Positions 24,484 through 36,308 of a DNA stretch of 64,000 bases are shown here, in pieces. The stretch spans positions 14,248,919 to 14,312,918 of the forward strand of contig NC_081545.1 in assembly GCF_901000735.1 (NCBI RefSeq), in the 5' to 3' direction. This DNA is from Corylus avellana (lineage: Eukaryota; Streptophyta; Magnoliopsida; Fagales; Betulaceae). Every line of letters begins with the position of its first letter. Positions within the stretch are counted from its first letter, which is position 1. The notes below the pieces were generated by a model. That model was given only the letters and a program-made list of their open reading frames with translations. It searched no databases and had not been told where the DNA came from. The position numbers and the translations under genes were made by a program.

Positions 24484-25901
24484 TGTTGTGAGTTTTAATG
24501 TTACTCATAAGTGCATGAGTCGTTTGCAATATAGCTTTTGCAACAGTGAGGTTGAATCCACAGGGAATTGTGTCGTGAAAATAAATTTCTATCTAAACTA
24601 ATTATATTTTAACCTAGTTCCGAAATTTGTGTGATTTTGAAATTGAAAACATAAACTGAAACAAAATAAAATAAACAAAAGATAAAATACTAACGTTTTT
24701 GGAATCAGCCACCACAACTCATAGCAACAATCTTCATGTTCATCAATATTTTCCAAAGTTTCCAACGACACATTTATGTTTGTTCTATTTTTGCAAAACA
24801 AATTAATCAAATCATCCAAAGTATTCGTTATTTGTACAAATCACAAAGGATATCCGATTTAGTTTAAATCATCCAATTTATCCGCGCTTTGCACAAATCA
24901 CAAGGGATATCCAAATTAAACCAAAAGATCTGATGTATCCGTTGAACAAAAGACAATGGAAATCCAATATTTAAGCAAATAAACCAAGCAATCAATTAAA
25001 AGTGATCAACAATTAATTGAATATAAATAGAACAATGAGAAATATAATTCATATCATTGGAAAAATATCAATTTACATGAAAATTATCTGGTTCTAATCC
25101 TTTGTGAGGCTTCATCTTCAACCTTAGTTGGAGATTTAGCCTCTCATAGAATTGAAAGAAAATACAACCAAAATTGAATCCATGGAGTAATGAGAAGCTT
25201 ACAAAGTTAAAACACAAAATTAAGAGCTCCTAAATTAAGGAAAACTCTCCAATTTTCTTTTGTCTTCTCTGAATTTTTGGCCCTAACAACACCCCAACCC
25301 AAATTTTTTTTTTTTTTGAAATTTCGTTTTCTTTTTATAACTTATTTTCTAGGGTTTTAGGGTCCAAAACAACGCAGGTCTGCTGTCTGATAAGTGGCCA
25401 TTCGGATGGGCCTCCCGATTGCACTCGATTGCACAATAGGTGTGCTTGAGCGCACTACCGTTTGGACGGAACTTATCACCGTTCGGATGGGAAAATTACC
25501 GTTCAGATGGCTTGCAAATGGAGGCTCTTTTGACCTAGTAAACGTCGAAATTAGCTAACTCTTGTTAAATATGACTTTGTAGATATTTGAGTTAGCTTTT
25601 CAATTCCACCAAGATCGATTCAATCCGAGCTATACTACTCTAGATATGGCCTTTTTAGTTGAACTCGTCAGGTGGGAATCATCGCTCGATCCAAATTTAC
25701 TACCAATACTCCCTGAAGTGTCTTAAGCTCCAGAATTAATGGAATGAGTTGCATGTTTTCCTTTAAAGAAGCAGGTTTCCCTTGGTAACCTACAAAATAC
25801 TAAAAACAAAGAATTAACACAAAACATTAGATTATAATACCACTAAAGTATTAACAAATGTAAATTAAGGGGCTCAAATATGCAATATTTGGCACTCATC
25901 A
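24484..25901 (-). repeat. E3 5' LTR
   Basis: Direct copy of 19651-21080 with scattered substitutions, roughly 90% or more alike by eye. A TATA-like stretch lies at 25332-25340 (minus strand). The CG motif cluster lies at 25374-25510, with several CpGs already changed to TpG or CpA compared with the other LTR. Confidence 0.9.
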
Positions 25902-26034
25902 GATATAGGGGAGAAATCTGCATGCTCAACTTTAAACTTACTCAAAAAGGGTAACACAATCAACCTTATTCTGGAGGAAATATAAATGCGAAGAGTAATG
26001 ATAATACTAGTGGACTTTTGTACAACTCTCATAT

Positions 26035-26573
26035 TGTATGTAACACCCCGATTCCATATTAAGAAGATGGGAAGTAGCTCACATAAAGTGAGTGATTTAG
26101 AAAAATAGTCACGGGTGTTAAGCCCCACATTGCCTATTTATTGGGTGAAACTGAGTTTTATAATGAATTCTACAGAAGCTCTAAATTGACTAGTCATTTT
26201 GGAATGATAGCGTAGATTTGGCTATCACTTTTTCTTGTGCCGTTACAAATAGTATCAGAACCACCTAATTAATAACACCAGGTCATGTGGTATTGGAGCA
26301 CTACATAACGTGGCCTTAACGAGGACATAAAAAATTTAAGAGGGGGAGTTTGTATACCCCGGTCCCATATTGGGAAGATGAGAAATAACCCACTTGAAGT
26401 GAGTGGTTAATAAAGATAGCTAGTTATGAGTGCTTAAGTCTCATATTGTCTTGTTACTAGGTGAAACTGAGCTTTAATTAATTATAATGAGTTATATAGG
26501 AAAGTTCTAAATTGACTAATCATTTTGGAGTGATAGCGTAAATGTGATTAGCGTTTTTCCCTGAGTCGTTACA
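26035..26573 (+). mobile_element. TRIM (terminal-repeat retrotransposon in miniature), 539 bp
   Basis: Two direct repeats of 213 bp (26035-26247) and 223 bp (26351-26573), both running from TGTAT...ACCCCG to GTTACA. After the first comes a tRNA-iMet-type primer site (TAGTATCAGAACC, 26250-26262). Before the second comes a polypurine tract (AGAGGGGGAG). The target duplication is CATAT at 26030-26034 and 26574-26578. The interior is about 100 bp and noncoding, as TRIMs are. It lies about 0.6 kb upstream of the CLE gene. Confidence 0.85.
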
Positions 26574-27086
26574 CATATAACTGGATAATAAGACAATAAA
26601 ACATAGCTCCTAGATCAGCACTAAAAAAATAAAAAGGAAGACTAGTGTTGATTTTTATTGACACATTATTTAGTTATATGACAATTGTACATAAGACTTT
26701 TAAATAGAGTGACTCATAAACACGGAGTATTTAAGCTACACAAGAGATATTTAGAGCTATAGCTTTGGTCCACACAACACACAAACACATTACCTCATAC
26801 TCATAGTAGGGTTACTTAGGAGAGAGGGGAGACATGCATACAATAGAAATTAGAAGATGATCCACAAAATAAAGGTAAGAGACAACCTGATCTCCTTTCT
26901 ACACCTTCAATGAAATTTAAATTTATATCACAAGAAGAATATATATATATATATATAGGAGCAATTGTTCATCAAAGAAAAAGAAAATGATTGTATATGT
27001 GAAAGGTGGCCTAATAGAAATCCGCCGTCCAGGATTCCACATATTATTTCCACTAACAATAACCTATTTTCCATGCTCTCTCCTAT

Positions 27087-27094
27087 TATAAATA
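27087..27094 (+). promoter_or_regulatory. TATA box of the CLE gene
   Basis: TATAAATA lies 96 bases before the chosen ATG at 27190. Transcription would then begin near 27115-27125, leaving a short leader. This argues against using the in-frame ATGs at 26965, 27070 or 27115, which lie upstream of or at the expected start of the RNA. An (AT)n tract lies at 26939-26958. Confidence 0.55.
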
Positions 27095-27189
27095 CGACGA
27101 CTTCTGAACCAAACATGCCAACCAAACCTGCGAACGACCGCCTCATTTCTACCTTAATATCCCAATCTAACAGTTTTACCCTTAATTTC

Positions 27190-27444
27190 ATGGCTAATAT
27201 CAGTATTGCCCGGGTGTGTATACTTCTGATCACAATCATCTCCACACTCTTCATGAGTTCACAGGCACGTATACTTCACCTGGAGAGGGTCATGCAGAAG
27301 AATATAGACAGTCAGCAACTTTTACAGGAGTTGGGTTTTGATCTCTCAAAACTTGGGAATTTGCAGAGGAGGTCACTCGGAGATGCATCTGGCGACCAAG
27401 TTGTACCCGGAGGACCAGATCATCAGCATCACGTTAAGCCTTGA
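27190..27444 (+). CDS. CLE-family signalling peptide precursor (84 aa), intronless
   Basis: CLE precursors are secreted and trimmed to a 12-13-residue arabinosylated peptide sensed by CLAVATA1-type receptor kinases in meristem and vascular control. Seen here: a signal peptide (residues 1-26, hydrophobic ARVCILLITIISTLF, cleavage after SSQA), then RILHLER, a variable region with QLLQELGFDLSKLG, the dibasic RRSLGD, and a near-C-terminal CLE box QVVPGGPDHQHH followed by VKP. The SSQARIL start, the LLxELGxDLSK block and the PGGPD core resemble the Arabidopsis CLE1-7 group, especially CLE5/CLE6 as I recall them. Odd points: position 1 is Gln instead of Arg and position 9 is His instead of Pro; Pro4, Gly6, Pro7, Asp8 and His11-12 are kept. 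The start was chosen from the TATA box and the signal peptide. An AATAAA lies at 27465-27470. Confidence 0.85.
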   Translation: MANISIARVCILLITIISTLFMSSQARILHLERVMQKNIDSQQLLQELGFDLSKLGNLQRRSLGDASGDQVVPGGPDHQHHVKP

Positions 27445-27505
27445 AGGGGCCGGATTGCTTTTGGAATAAAGCTAGTTTATGGGCATGTTGTGAGTGTTAT
27501 TTTGC

Positions 27506-27624
27506 GTTTTTTTTTTTTTTTTTTTTAATAAGTTCACACAAGATGAGAGAAAGGAGAATTCGAACTAGTAATCTCGGTTTTATAAGACGTGGTCATCAGC
27601 CGATTAAACTACTCTTCAAGAACA
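27506..27624 (-). mobile_element. tRNA-derived SINE, 60 bp after the CLE stop
   Basis: On the minus strand it carries an internal pol III B-box-like TAGTTCGAATTCTCC and an A-box-like TAATCGGCTGATGACC, and ends in an A-tail (T-run at 27507-27526). The target duplication TTATTTTGC is perfect at 27497-27505 and 27625-27633. It is related to the SINE repeated in the SPH units. Confidence 0.75.
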
Positions 27625-27851
27625 TTATTTTGCATGCGTTAACAATCGACTTTAATGGCACAAAAGAGCATTGTAACATCTACTGATGAGAAAGCTACTA
27701 TAATGATATCTGTGTTGTCTTCTTTCCTGGGGTTGCTGTAGATCCTGATTGTTTTCTTTTGCATACAATGTTTTACCTACTAACTTCTTGAGAACCTGGC
27801 GATAAAACTATGAAAATTAACTACAAAAAAAAGAAAAAAAGAAAAAAAAAA

Positions 27852-28226
27852 ATTCACTAATTACCACCCTTAATCTTTTCACTTTTGAGACTATACCATT
27901 AAACTTTAAAAAGTGTTAATTTAGAGTTACAATCTTTTAAAAATTTGAAATGTCAATTCTGTCCAAATTTAACGTTAAATTCTAACGGAAAAAGTAAAAT
28001 TCCTAAAATACCATTGTCCAAATTCAAGGTATTTTAATATTTTTATAAACATCTTAGGGGTATTTTGGGAATTTCACTCATGAAACCGTTTGATTTAATG
28101 CTGAATTTTGACGGGAGTATTGACATTGTAAATTTCTGAAAGATGGTAACTTCTAATTGACACTTTTTAAAGTTTAAAAATATAATTACAAAAATAATAA
28201 AATATCAAGGGTGATAAGTAAAGTTT
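27852..28226. mobile_element. MITE, about 375 bp
   Basis: The ends are inverted: ACCACCCTTAATCTTTT on the left and, in reverse complement, ATCACCCTTGATATTTT on the right. Both are followed about 35 bases inward by AAACTTTAAAAAGTGT. AT-rich and noncoding. The exact ends and target duplication are unclear. Confidence 0.6.
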
Positions 28227-28554
28227 TTTTATTAGAACACTAAAAATTCTAATCGACCTGTTAGTGCAAAAATGCCTAATTAATCATTGGATATATAATT
28301 ATTAGATAATCTAGAGAAACCAGAATTATCTCCTTCGATTGAAATCTTCTAAATTTTTTGTGCCAACTTCAAGACATACTAACAATGAAATTATTTGACC
28401 TTATATTTACCATCTCTAGATAGTCCTCACTCCTCATCAATTTGTTCTTAATTCCATTGTATCTCACATTCTCACTAACTTTTATGTTTGAGGAAATATA
28501 AATCATTTTTTTATAAACAGGTTGTAATTCAGAATTTAGTTGCATGCTAAAGGA

Positions 28555-28975
28555 CACTACAGGAAATTCGGTAAAAACTGTTGTTGCCAATAACAACCTT
28601 TAGGGACAATTTTTGTCGTCTCTATCAATACTAATACTGCTGTCGTTGTTGAGAATAGGCATGTGAACTGAACATGTCATCCCTGATATCGTATTATCAG
28701 CAACGACAAGGGTTCGTCACTGATATTTGTAATTTTGTTTCTTTGATAGACAACCCTTGTTCACTGTTATTTATAATTTTGTTTCTTTGATAATATTACT
28801 GTTTGCCAATTGCTGTTTCAGTTTGTACTCATTATGAGAAATAGACAGATATAGCTAGTAGGGAATTTTGTGCTCTTTACTACATCATTACAACAAACCA
28901 TGATGTTCCAACCAAATAGTATTAATGCATAGAAAATTTATTACAACAAAAGTTGTCGTCACAACCGTGCTTGTA
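28555..28975. mobile_element. CACTA-element end fragment
   Basis: CACTACAGGAAATTCGGT at 28555 matches the terminal CACTACAAGAAA-type repeat of En/Spm (CACTA) transposons. It is followed by subterminal repeats of the CAACGACA / TGTCGTTG type, typical of transposase-binding regions. No matching inverted end was found, so this is a fragment abutting the hAT-like element at 28981. Confidence 0.55.
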
Positions 28976-28980
28976 AATAA

Positions 28981-30406
28981 TAGGGATGTCAATGCGGTTA
29001 CGGTTAGCACAAAAATCGCTAACCGTAACTGCCTTAGCGGTTATTAAATTTTACTAACCGTAACAGTAACCGCCTAGTGGTTAACTAATAACCCTCAGTT
29101 AGCAGTTAGATAGTAAAACATGTAACCGCCCGCTATATTTGTTTTTTTTAAATTGGGCATTTTGGGCTCTTTTGAGGCTTTTTTGGGGCTTTCTCAAGAT
29201 AAACATATAACCAATTTTTAATTTTGGGCTTTTTTTTGGATCACTGTAGCATTTTTACCTCATTTGTTTTTTGCAATTTTAGTGTTTTCTTTGGCCAAAT
29301 TGCTAACAAAAGAGCCCATATTGAAAAATAAAAAATATTTGACCCTAAATTTACATTTACTTGTACTTTTAAAAAAAAAAATTCCTTAAATATAAATCAT
29401 AACCAATTAAAATTTAGTTTTAACATGTAAAAAGTCTTTAAAAGAACATTTAGTTTTAACAAGGAGTTGTACATTAATAATATGATTAACTTGAATAAAG
29501 TATTTGAATTATCATTAAATCATATGATTAAGTATTGATCTTATACATTTATATCATTCATATGCATATATGTATAATTATAATTTATAAGTTATAATAT
29601 ATATAGACTTATAAGTTTATAACATACATTGGAACTAAGTCTCTAGGTACTTAATTGTTATATTAGTATAAATTGGTATACTTATGACTTATGTCATATT
29701 ATATATGTATAATTTGTTATTATATAATCATATAAATTAGAATGATAATACATTAATACTTCAATTTTGGTTATAAGTAACACATTGTTTAATCCAATGT
29801 CAATTACTTAATTTGATATTATACGAATCACATTATCATTGTATATTAATAATATGATTCACTTTAATAAGTATTTGAATTGTTATTGAATCTTATGATT
29901 AAGTATTGATCTTATACATTTATATTATTCAATATGCATAATTGCATATATGTATAATATATAATTATAATTTATAACATATATGGACTTATAAGTTTAT
30001 AGCATACATTGAAACTAAGTCTCTAGATACTAGATTATTGTATTAGTATGAACTTATATACTTATGACTTATAAGTTATGTCATATTATATATGTATAAT
30101 TATTTGTTATTATATAATCAAATGATTTAATGATCAACTGATCATGTGATATAATCATATAAATTATAGTGATAATATATTAATACTCAAATTGTGATTT
30201 AATTATCTAAAAAAAATTTGTGATTTAATGATTAATTGATTATATTATAGTATAAATATTATTATAATTATAATGATAAAAATATATTATATAAAAAAGC
30301 AGTTAGCAGTGAAGACAATTAAGCGGTGAAGACAATTAAGCGGTTAGCGATTACAGCGGTTAGTGGTTAGCGAGCGGTTAGAAAACCATCCACATTGACA
30401 CCCCTA
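28981..30406. mobile_element. Non-autonomous hAT-like element (1426 bp)
   Basis: Ends TAGGGATGTCAATG and, inverted, TAGGGGTGTCAATGTGG. The flanks GTAAATAA and CTAAACAA agree at 6 of 8 positions, consistent with an old 8-bp duplication. Both subterminal regions are packed with GCGGTTA / TAACCG motifs. The AT-rich middle holds a tandem duplication of about 370 bp (29475-29846 and 29847-30200). No transposase ORF. Confidence 0.7.
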
Positions 30407-30537
30407 CTAAACAAAACATGTGAATGCCTTACAAAAGTACCCTCGCTGTCATTACAGAATCCTCATGCCAAAACCACAAACAACACTGCATCAATTAATG
30501 CGGAAGGAAGAGGGAGGGCTCACGGTAGAACGAAACT

Positions 30538-30686
30538 GGATCATCTCTAGTTCATTTGAATTGGAGAATATCCAGTTAGTTATATTTTATGGGTATTTTT
30601 GTCCTTTCATTTTTTGAGGGGACAAAAATATCCTTCAAATATCTCTAACTGGATATTCTCTAGTCCAAATGAACTTGAGAGGATCC
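30538..30686. mobile_element. Hairpin MITE (149 bp)
   Basis: GGATCATCTCTAGTTCATTT is mirrored at the right end by AAATGAACTTGAGAGGATCC. The pairing continues inward through GGAGAATATCCAGTTAG and GGGTATTTTTGTCC, so almost the whole element folds into one hairpin with a loop near 30605-30617. It could make a foldback RNA if transcribed. Confidence 0.7.
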
Positions 30687-30769
30687 TAATTCTAGTAGAA
30701 CAACAAAATCGAAAGAGATAAATTAATGGAATCGAATCATAAAGTTCATTGGCACTTGGTTTGTGAATT

Positions 30770-31524
30770 TAGGCCTGGGTATCGGTCAAAACGGTTCGGT
30801 TTTGGCTCTTATCGGTTATTAACCGATAATTTTCGGTTAAACGGTTTATTAACCGATACCGAACCAATAAGAATTTTAACCGAAATTATCGGTTATAACG
30901 GTACACGGTTAAACGGTTCGGTTAAACCAGTTAACTGATTTAACCGTGGGCTTTATATTGATTTATTTTGTTGGGCGAAAAATGAGTTTTTTTTACTTTT
31001 GAGAGCCCAAATACTTTTTGTTGGGTTAAAATAACTTATTAAAAATGAGTTGTTTTATGGCTCAAATACTTTTTGTTGGGACCCAAATATTTGTTTTTTG
31101 GGCTAAAAATTGAAGCTTTTTTATATTGATCCACCACAACTTTCTTTTATATTATAAAATACATTTTTCCAAAGCAAATGAACTAATTAACATAATGAAT
31201 GCTAATTAGACTAACAAAACTAGTTAATGAAAAATGCTTTCACCAAAGGTAAAGAAATCTCATCCAATGCCATCACTAAAAAAAAAAATTCAAACCTACC
31301 CAAACCCACATTAAGATAAGGTTACATAGGTATATATATAATTCCAAAACTACGTCGTTTTGGCATCCCTACTTAACGGTTTATATCGGTTAAACGGTTA
31401 ACCGATATGAAATTTCTAACCGGACTGAACCGAACCGATAAGGATATTGGTATATCGGTATATCGGTTCGGTCAAAACCGGTACACGGCCGGTAATCGGT
31501 AACCGGTTAATCTGCCCACCCCTA
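30770..31524. mobile_element. Non-autonomous hAT-like element (755 bp)
   Basis: Begins TAGGCCTGGGTATCGGT and ends CTGCCCACCCCTA (inverted TAGGGGTGGGC). The flanks are TTGTGAAT and TTGTGATT within one base of the ends. It has dense CGGTTAAACGG and TTAACCG subterminal repeats on both sides and no ORF of note. Confidence 0.7.
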
Positions 31525-31652
31525 TTTGTGATTACTAATTATCTATTGGCTTAATGTAAATAGTTAATACATGCTAAAACATCACTTGTCATGACCCAAA
31601 GAAAAAAAAAAAGGGACCAAAATCACATAAAATACAACATGTTTAAGGAAAA

Positions 31653-32347
31653 TGATGTAGACCGGAAAGCTAAGGATTCCATAAAGAAGAGCGATGATTC
31701 GCACTTGACGAGTCCTATTAAAAAGACCATATCTGGAGTTTCAGACCTTAAATTGGAGCAACATTTACGGCGTTGGAAAGCTAAGTCAATGATCTACAAA
31801 GTCAATTTTCACAAGAGTTTGCTAATTTCGATGTTTACTATGCCTAAAGAGCCTCCGTTCGCAGGTCGTTCACACGTCGTCCAAACGGGCCTCTTCTGGA
31901 AGTCACCATAGTAAAACCTGAAATGTCCGTTTGCATCCCATTGGCAAGCCCGTCCGGACGGCCCTATGTTATGTTTCAGTTTTTACTTGTTTTACATACT
32001 TTAATTTCAGCTATTTCAGTGACCATCTGAACGGGGGTACATTTTGTTCGAACGGGCATCGTAGAAGTTCAATTATGACTCTATTTTGTATTAATTTTAG
32101 GTTTAGAGTTTGGGGGCCTATAAATATAGATTTTATAACCCTAGAATGTAGTTGTTGTCTATGATTGAGTTTTGTTCAATAAGAAACATCAGAGTTGAGC
32201 GTTCTTCTATTTTTCCTTCAAAACCTTGAGAGTATCTAGCGTTTTATAGAAGATTTCATAGATCCTTTGATAGAATCAAGATCTAGAAATACCTATCCGT
32301 TCTTTATTGTTGTTATTCGCTGCAGCCCACTAAGTCACGCTGCATCA
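31653..32347 (+). repeat. E4 5' LTR
   Basis: Matches 61377-62070 throughout. TATAAATA lies at 32119-32126. Upstream of it, 31855-32065 holds CGTTCGCAGG, CGTCCAAACGGG, CGTCCGGACGG and TCTGAACGGG motifs. The sequence ends GCTGCATCA; no standard primer site was recognised directly after it. Confidence 0.85.
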
Positions 32348-32379
32348 ATTGGAATGAAAGCCCAAGTTACTTTCCAAGA

Positions 32380-33221
32380 ATGGGGAGGGGCAACCGTTGT
32401 GCAGACATGAACGAAGTACACGCACCAATGAAGATGACACGTAAGGAGCAACTAGCAATTCGTTTGCAACACATGGAGGAACAACTCGAGGCTATGAGGG
32501 ATCAAGTCGAAGCCCTCACTACCTGGTTATCCAACATGGGTGGTCACAACGGACGTCATTGTCAACCAAGACCGCAGTATGCGGAGGCAGAAGACAAATT
32601 TATCGTTGATAGTGAACCTTTTAATCCTTTTGTGGGGAGCAAAGTCTGGAGGAGATTTCCTATGACACAAGCTCATGCTATTCCATGGGAAGCAGGTGTC
32701 AAGCTCGACACCCCGGAATTCCAAGGTTACTTCAACCCGAAGAGTTCCTTGTGACAAAAAAACTAGAAAAAATCGAAAAAAGAAAAAAAAAAAAAAAAAA
32801 AAAAAAAAGGTGCCTAAAGAGGTGGTGGAGATAAGGAGTCAATTGGTTGTGGAGGAGAAAGGTGAATTTATTGAAGAAGATTTTTCGGTAGATTGGACAT
32901 CTCCACCAATCTATGACACCTACCCCGACGAAGAGGAGTCGTTAGAAAAAGGTAAATCTCTCGAATACTATTAACAATTTTGCTAATGAGAGTTTTACAC
33001 ACCATGTGCTTGATAAGAGCCCCGAGGATAAAGCCTTTGATTTGAGTGTAGCGCCAATTAACTATGTTGATTTCATCGGGGTAGATGCTATTTTGTCAAA
33101 TTTTTGTAACCAAAGTTGTGATAAGATCTATATGGCGAAGAAGAATTTTCTATCAAAGAGTGAAAGGGCCATTGCTAGTTCTTTGAAGATTCTCATACCA
33201 TGTGGGAAGGACAAGGTATGA
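32380..33221 (+). pseudogene. E4 gag remnant
   Basis: The first frame (32380-32754) has a coiled-coil-like segment (RLQHMEEQLEAMRDQVEAL) and ends with the gag-typical WEAGVKLDTPEFQGYFNP, then a stop. An A-run at 32785-32808 shifts the frame. Further acidic frames follow (32810-32974, and 33006-33221 with FLSKSERAI). These resemble the start and the post-gag linker of gypsy polyproteins. The gag core and everything after it are missing. Confidence 0.55.
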
Positions 33222-35089
33222 GAAAAGCATGGCAAGCCTACATGCCAAGGTGATGTTGGGCCTTCAAAATAATCGTCACGGTCTTCTAATGATTAGGGCT
33301 ATCACATTTATTATGGGGTGTGGCCTTGTTGTTTTTGAGAAAAGGAGAATGGAATGAGTTGACAAGGTATCCGAAGGATCGTGGAAAGTACCATCCGAAT
33401 TCGAGGACAAATTCTCTCCAATAGGGGGAGAATGATGTAGGGGTGTAGTGACCCAAATAATTAACTAAGCTTAGGTAGCTTAGTTAGAGGGTTAAATTGG
33501 GCTTTGGATCACTTGGAACAGCTGAGAGGGTATTTTGAAAATTTTATACTTTCTGACCCGGTGTATGCATGGGGGACCACGCAGATGTATGCCCCTATAG
33601 TACCGTACATACTCTACTTTACAGGACACCTCCTGCAGTGCGCACAGCTTTTTCTACCCTATAAATGCCCTTCCCCACTCGATCCTTAAGCCTCATTCAG
33701 CCCCGATTACCCTCTAGAACCCCTGCTTGAGTGATTTTGTGAGTTGTGAGAGTTCTTGGAGGAGAATGAGAGATTTCTTACAGGTTTTGCTTCGAGGAGG
33801 TAATCTTCTAAGCTTAACTTGTTCCTTACTTAGTTGTTATGTTGTTTAAGTGTTTTTCATAGCTAGCTTAGTTGGTAGTTTTGAGCTTATAGTTATGATG
33901 TTGCCCTTAATCTTGGTTTAAGTTTGGTTTAGCGTTTCATTTTGATCGACGTATTTTCTTATGCATGGAGGCTTTGTTTTGAGATAAGAAGTCCTAGAAA
34001 TCCTTTAGGTAGCTTTAGAACCAATTTGGGAGGATAGGAGGATGTTTGGAACAAATGAGATTCTACCTGAACCTTCTGGCCGGACGTAGGGCCATGAGCC
34101 CGGACATACGACCCGAAGAGTTCCAGAGAACACCACTTTGGCCAGTCGTCCGATAGCCTTTGCTTTCATGTTTTAGGTTCATTTCAGCTCTGGTTTAGAA
34201 CTAATGATAGGTCTTTTCTCAGTTTTCGAGGTTATGGAGCCTCAAGGGGATTTTATAGAGAAGCCTTACGACCCGGGTGAGTACAAACTCACATGGATAC
34301 TTGTTGTTACTTTTCTCACATTGCACGACTATTATATATATATATCAAACTGTTGGGATTATGCCTAGAATCCCAGTGATTTTATATCCATGTTGACTCA
34401 CAGATGTTTGTAATGAATAAAGGTTTTATTCACTAATAAAATTGTTTTTGGGCATATGACATATAAAATATCTTCACATGCTTATTACCAGAAATGTTCA
34501 TCATATTATATTGTGCATATGAAAGGTCCCTAGATGACATTGAATATGGATATGAGTGTGAGTAACTTTGTTATCACACAAGGTCATAGTCCATAATCCT
34601 TGTATCTTTAAAGTAGAATGTTCACAGTCGATAACTGGAACTAGGGCAATTCCAATTTGAGTAAGACTATTACACATCGAATCTTGCTGATCTACCTTAA
34701 TCAAGAGGAGCAGTGTCTCCAGGATTGATGTGTTAGGTGCTGAGATCCTAAGACACTGAACGGGCGAAGGAGTTGTCTTTCAGTAAAATACTGTCCACAA
34801 GGAAGGACAATAACTCCTTAAAGACTACTTACAACTTTTATTCTAAATCCTGAGGGAATTGTAGACTCAAATGTTGTGTGTAGGTTGCTTTGATGTGTAC
34901 ATGAATGAGACCTATCATTGGTCAACAATGTCTCGATACATTGGGCAACCACATGCAATATGGTGAGAAAGCCTTTTCCAAGAAGGAATTCAAATCCTTT
35001 GTCAGTGAACAAAGAGATAAGAAACGTCCCCTTGTTTTAGGTTTTATGGATTTATTCTCAGAGACTCTGGCTAGAGCTTTTTGATTGGC

Positions 35090-35127
<38 letters not shown>

Positions 35128-35483
35128 TAAGCATATATGAGAATGTTATGAAAACCGGTTACTCAAGGAATAAGGGGTAGAGAACTAACTGGCAATATAC
35201 TTAGCCTTAATTCTGCTACAGAGTGTTTCATGGAGGAATTATAAGTTACTATTAAGTGAGTCAAATGGATTAATTATTCAATAAAAATATTTATTAGAGT
35301 GCAATCACAATTTTTTAGTGGAATTAATTGTGATTAAATATTGTTGCGTAACGAATGTTTGGGACATATATTACAAACATATTTAAGCTAATAATTATTT
35401 TTCCCTTTAGGTCCCTCACCAAGCTAATGTTAGTTAACCATGGTTTGGCCTTCTAAATCTATAGGGCTGAATGTTTTTATTTA

Positions 35484-36308
35484 GGGAATTTATATATAAA
35501 CTCCTTAGGTCAACGCGCCTTCATTAAAAACTCCCTAGGTATTTTTTTTTCGAAAATTTAGTCCCTGGGTCAATCGAAACTACAAGAAACTCCCTACCGT
35601 CAATTTTTGTTAACTGCCATTATTTTGAGTTAAACAAACCGTTTCACTTAAGTCCACCTCAGTCGAATTTTTGTATCCTACGTGTTCACATTGGACACGT
35701 AGGATATAAAACTCACCATTTTGGACCATCCAAAACGGTGAGTTTGGCTTAAACTTGACGGCTTCTTTTTTGAAACCCATCACTTGCATATGGTAAAATC
35801 CAGAGAAGCCGATACACGTCAAGCGCCGAACCCACCGACGCAGAACCCACCGGCGACAAAACCACTGGCTACAGAACCCACCGGCGACAGAGCCCACCGG
35901 CGACAGTACCCACCAACGAAAGTTCCCCGTTAAATCACTCAGTCTGGCGTGACTTTTCCGGCAAGGGTTCTGTCGAATCACAAGATTTTGAATCAAAAAA
36001 TCATGTTTCGACGAAGGTATTTTCCGGAATTTGTTTGTGGGTTTTGTTGATTGAAATAAATGGAAGCCTTTTATAGTAGTTTTTTGAATAGTTTTGTTGT
36101 ATTGGAAGCTTTTGGTCGAAACCTCATCCCCAAGTTTTTTTGTCGAACATGTGTAGGATTACTATATACACATTTGAGAGCTTGTATTGGAATATTGTGT
36201 ATAATTTATTGCACTTTTGAGCCAACAATATTGTTGATTGGCAATGGGTGTGGTCCACCTTGGTTGTGGTCCTGGAATGAGACAGTGATTTTTCATGTGC
36301 ACTGGCAA
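35484..36308 (+). repeat. Left terminal inverted repeat of the 24-kb MULE
   Basis: Matches 58667-59467 in reverse complement along its whole length, roughly 90-95% by eye in the outer 130 bases. It includes a short irregular tandem repeat (ACAGAACCCACCGGCG type, about 35825-35920). A 108-codon frame at 36060 is mirrored in the other repeat, but the two differ mostly by amino-acid-changing substitutions, which argues against a maintained protein. Confidence 0.85.

Larger units (their letters stand above)
19651..25901 (-). mobile_element. E3: complete Athila-like LTR element lacking pol (6251 bp)
   Basis: Two direct LTRs of 1430 and 1418 bp flank a 3.4-kb interior, with a perfect target duplication GATAT at 19646-19650 and 25902-25906. 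On the minus strand the order is LTR, tRNA-Asp-type primer site, CG-rich leader, decayed gag, noncoding region with polypurine-like tracts, LTR. There is no protease, reverse transcriptase or integrase. Its polypurine region and central noncoding motifs resemble those of E1. Confidence 0.9.

Noticed and set aside
26965..27189. Longer 159-residue version of the CLE ORF
   Set aside because: The upstream in-frame ATGs lie before or at the predicted RNA start, and the extension buries the signal peptide.
35100..35127. (TG)n and neighbouring (TA)n tracts as Z-DNA or regulatory signal
   Set aside because: Ordinary microsatellite inside a solo LTR.
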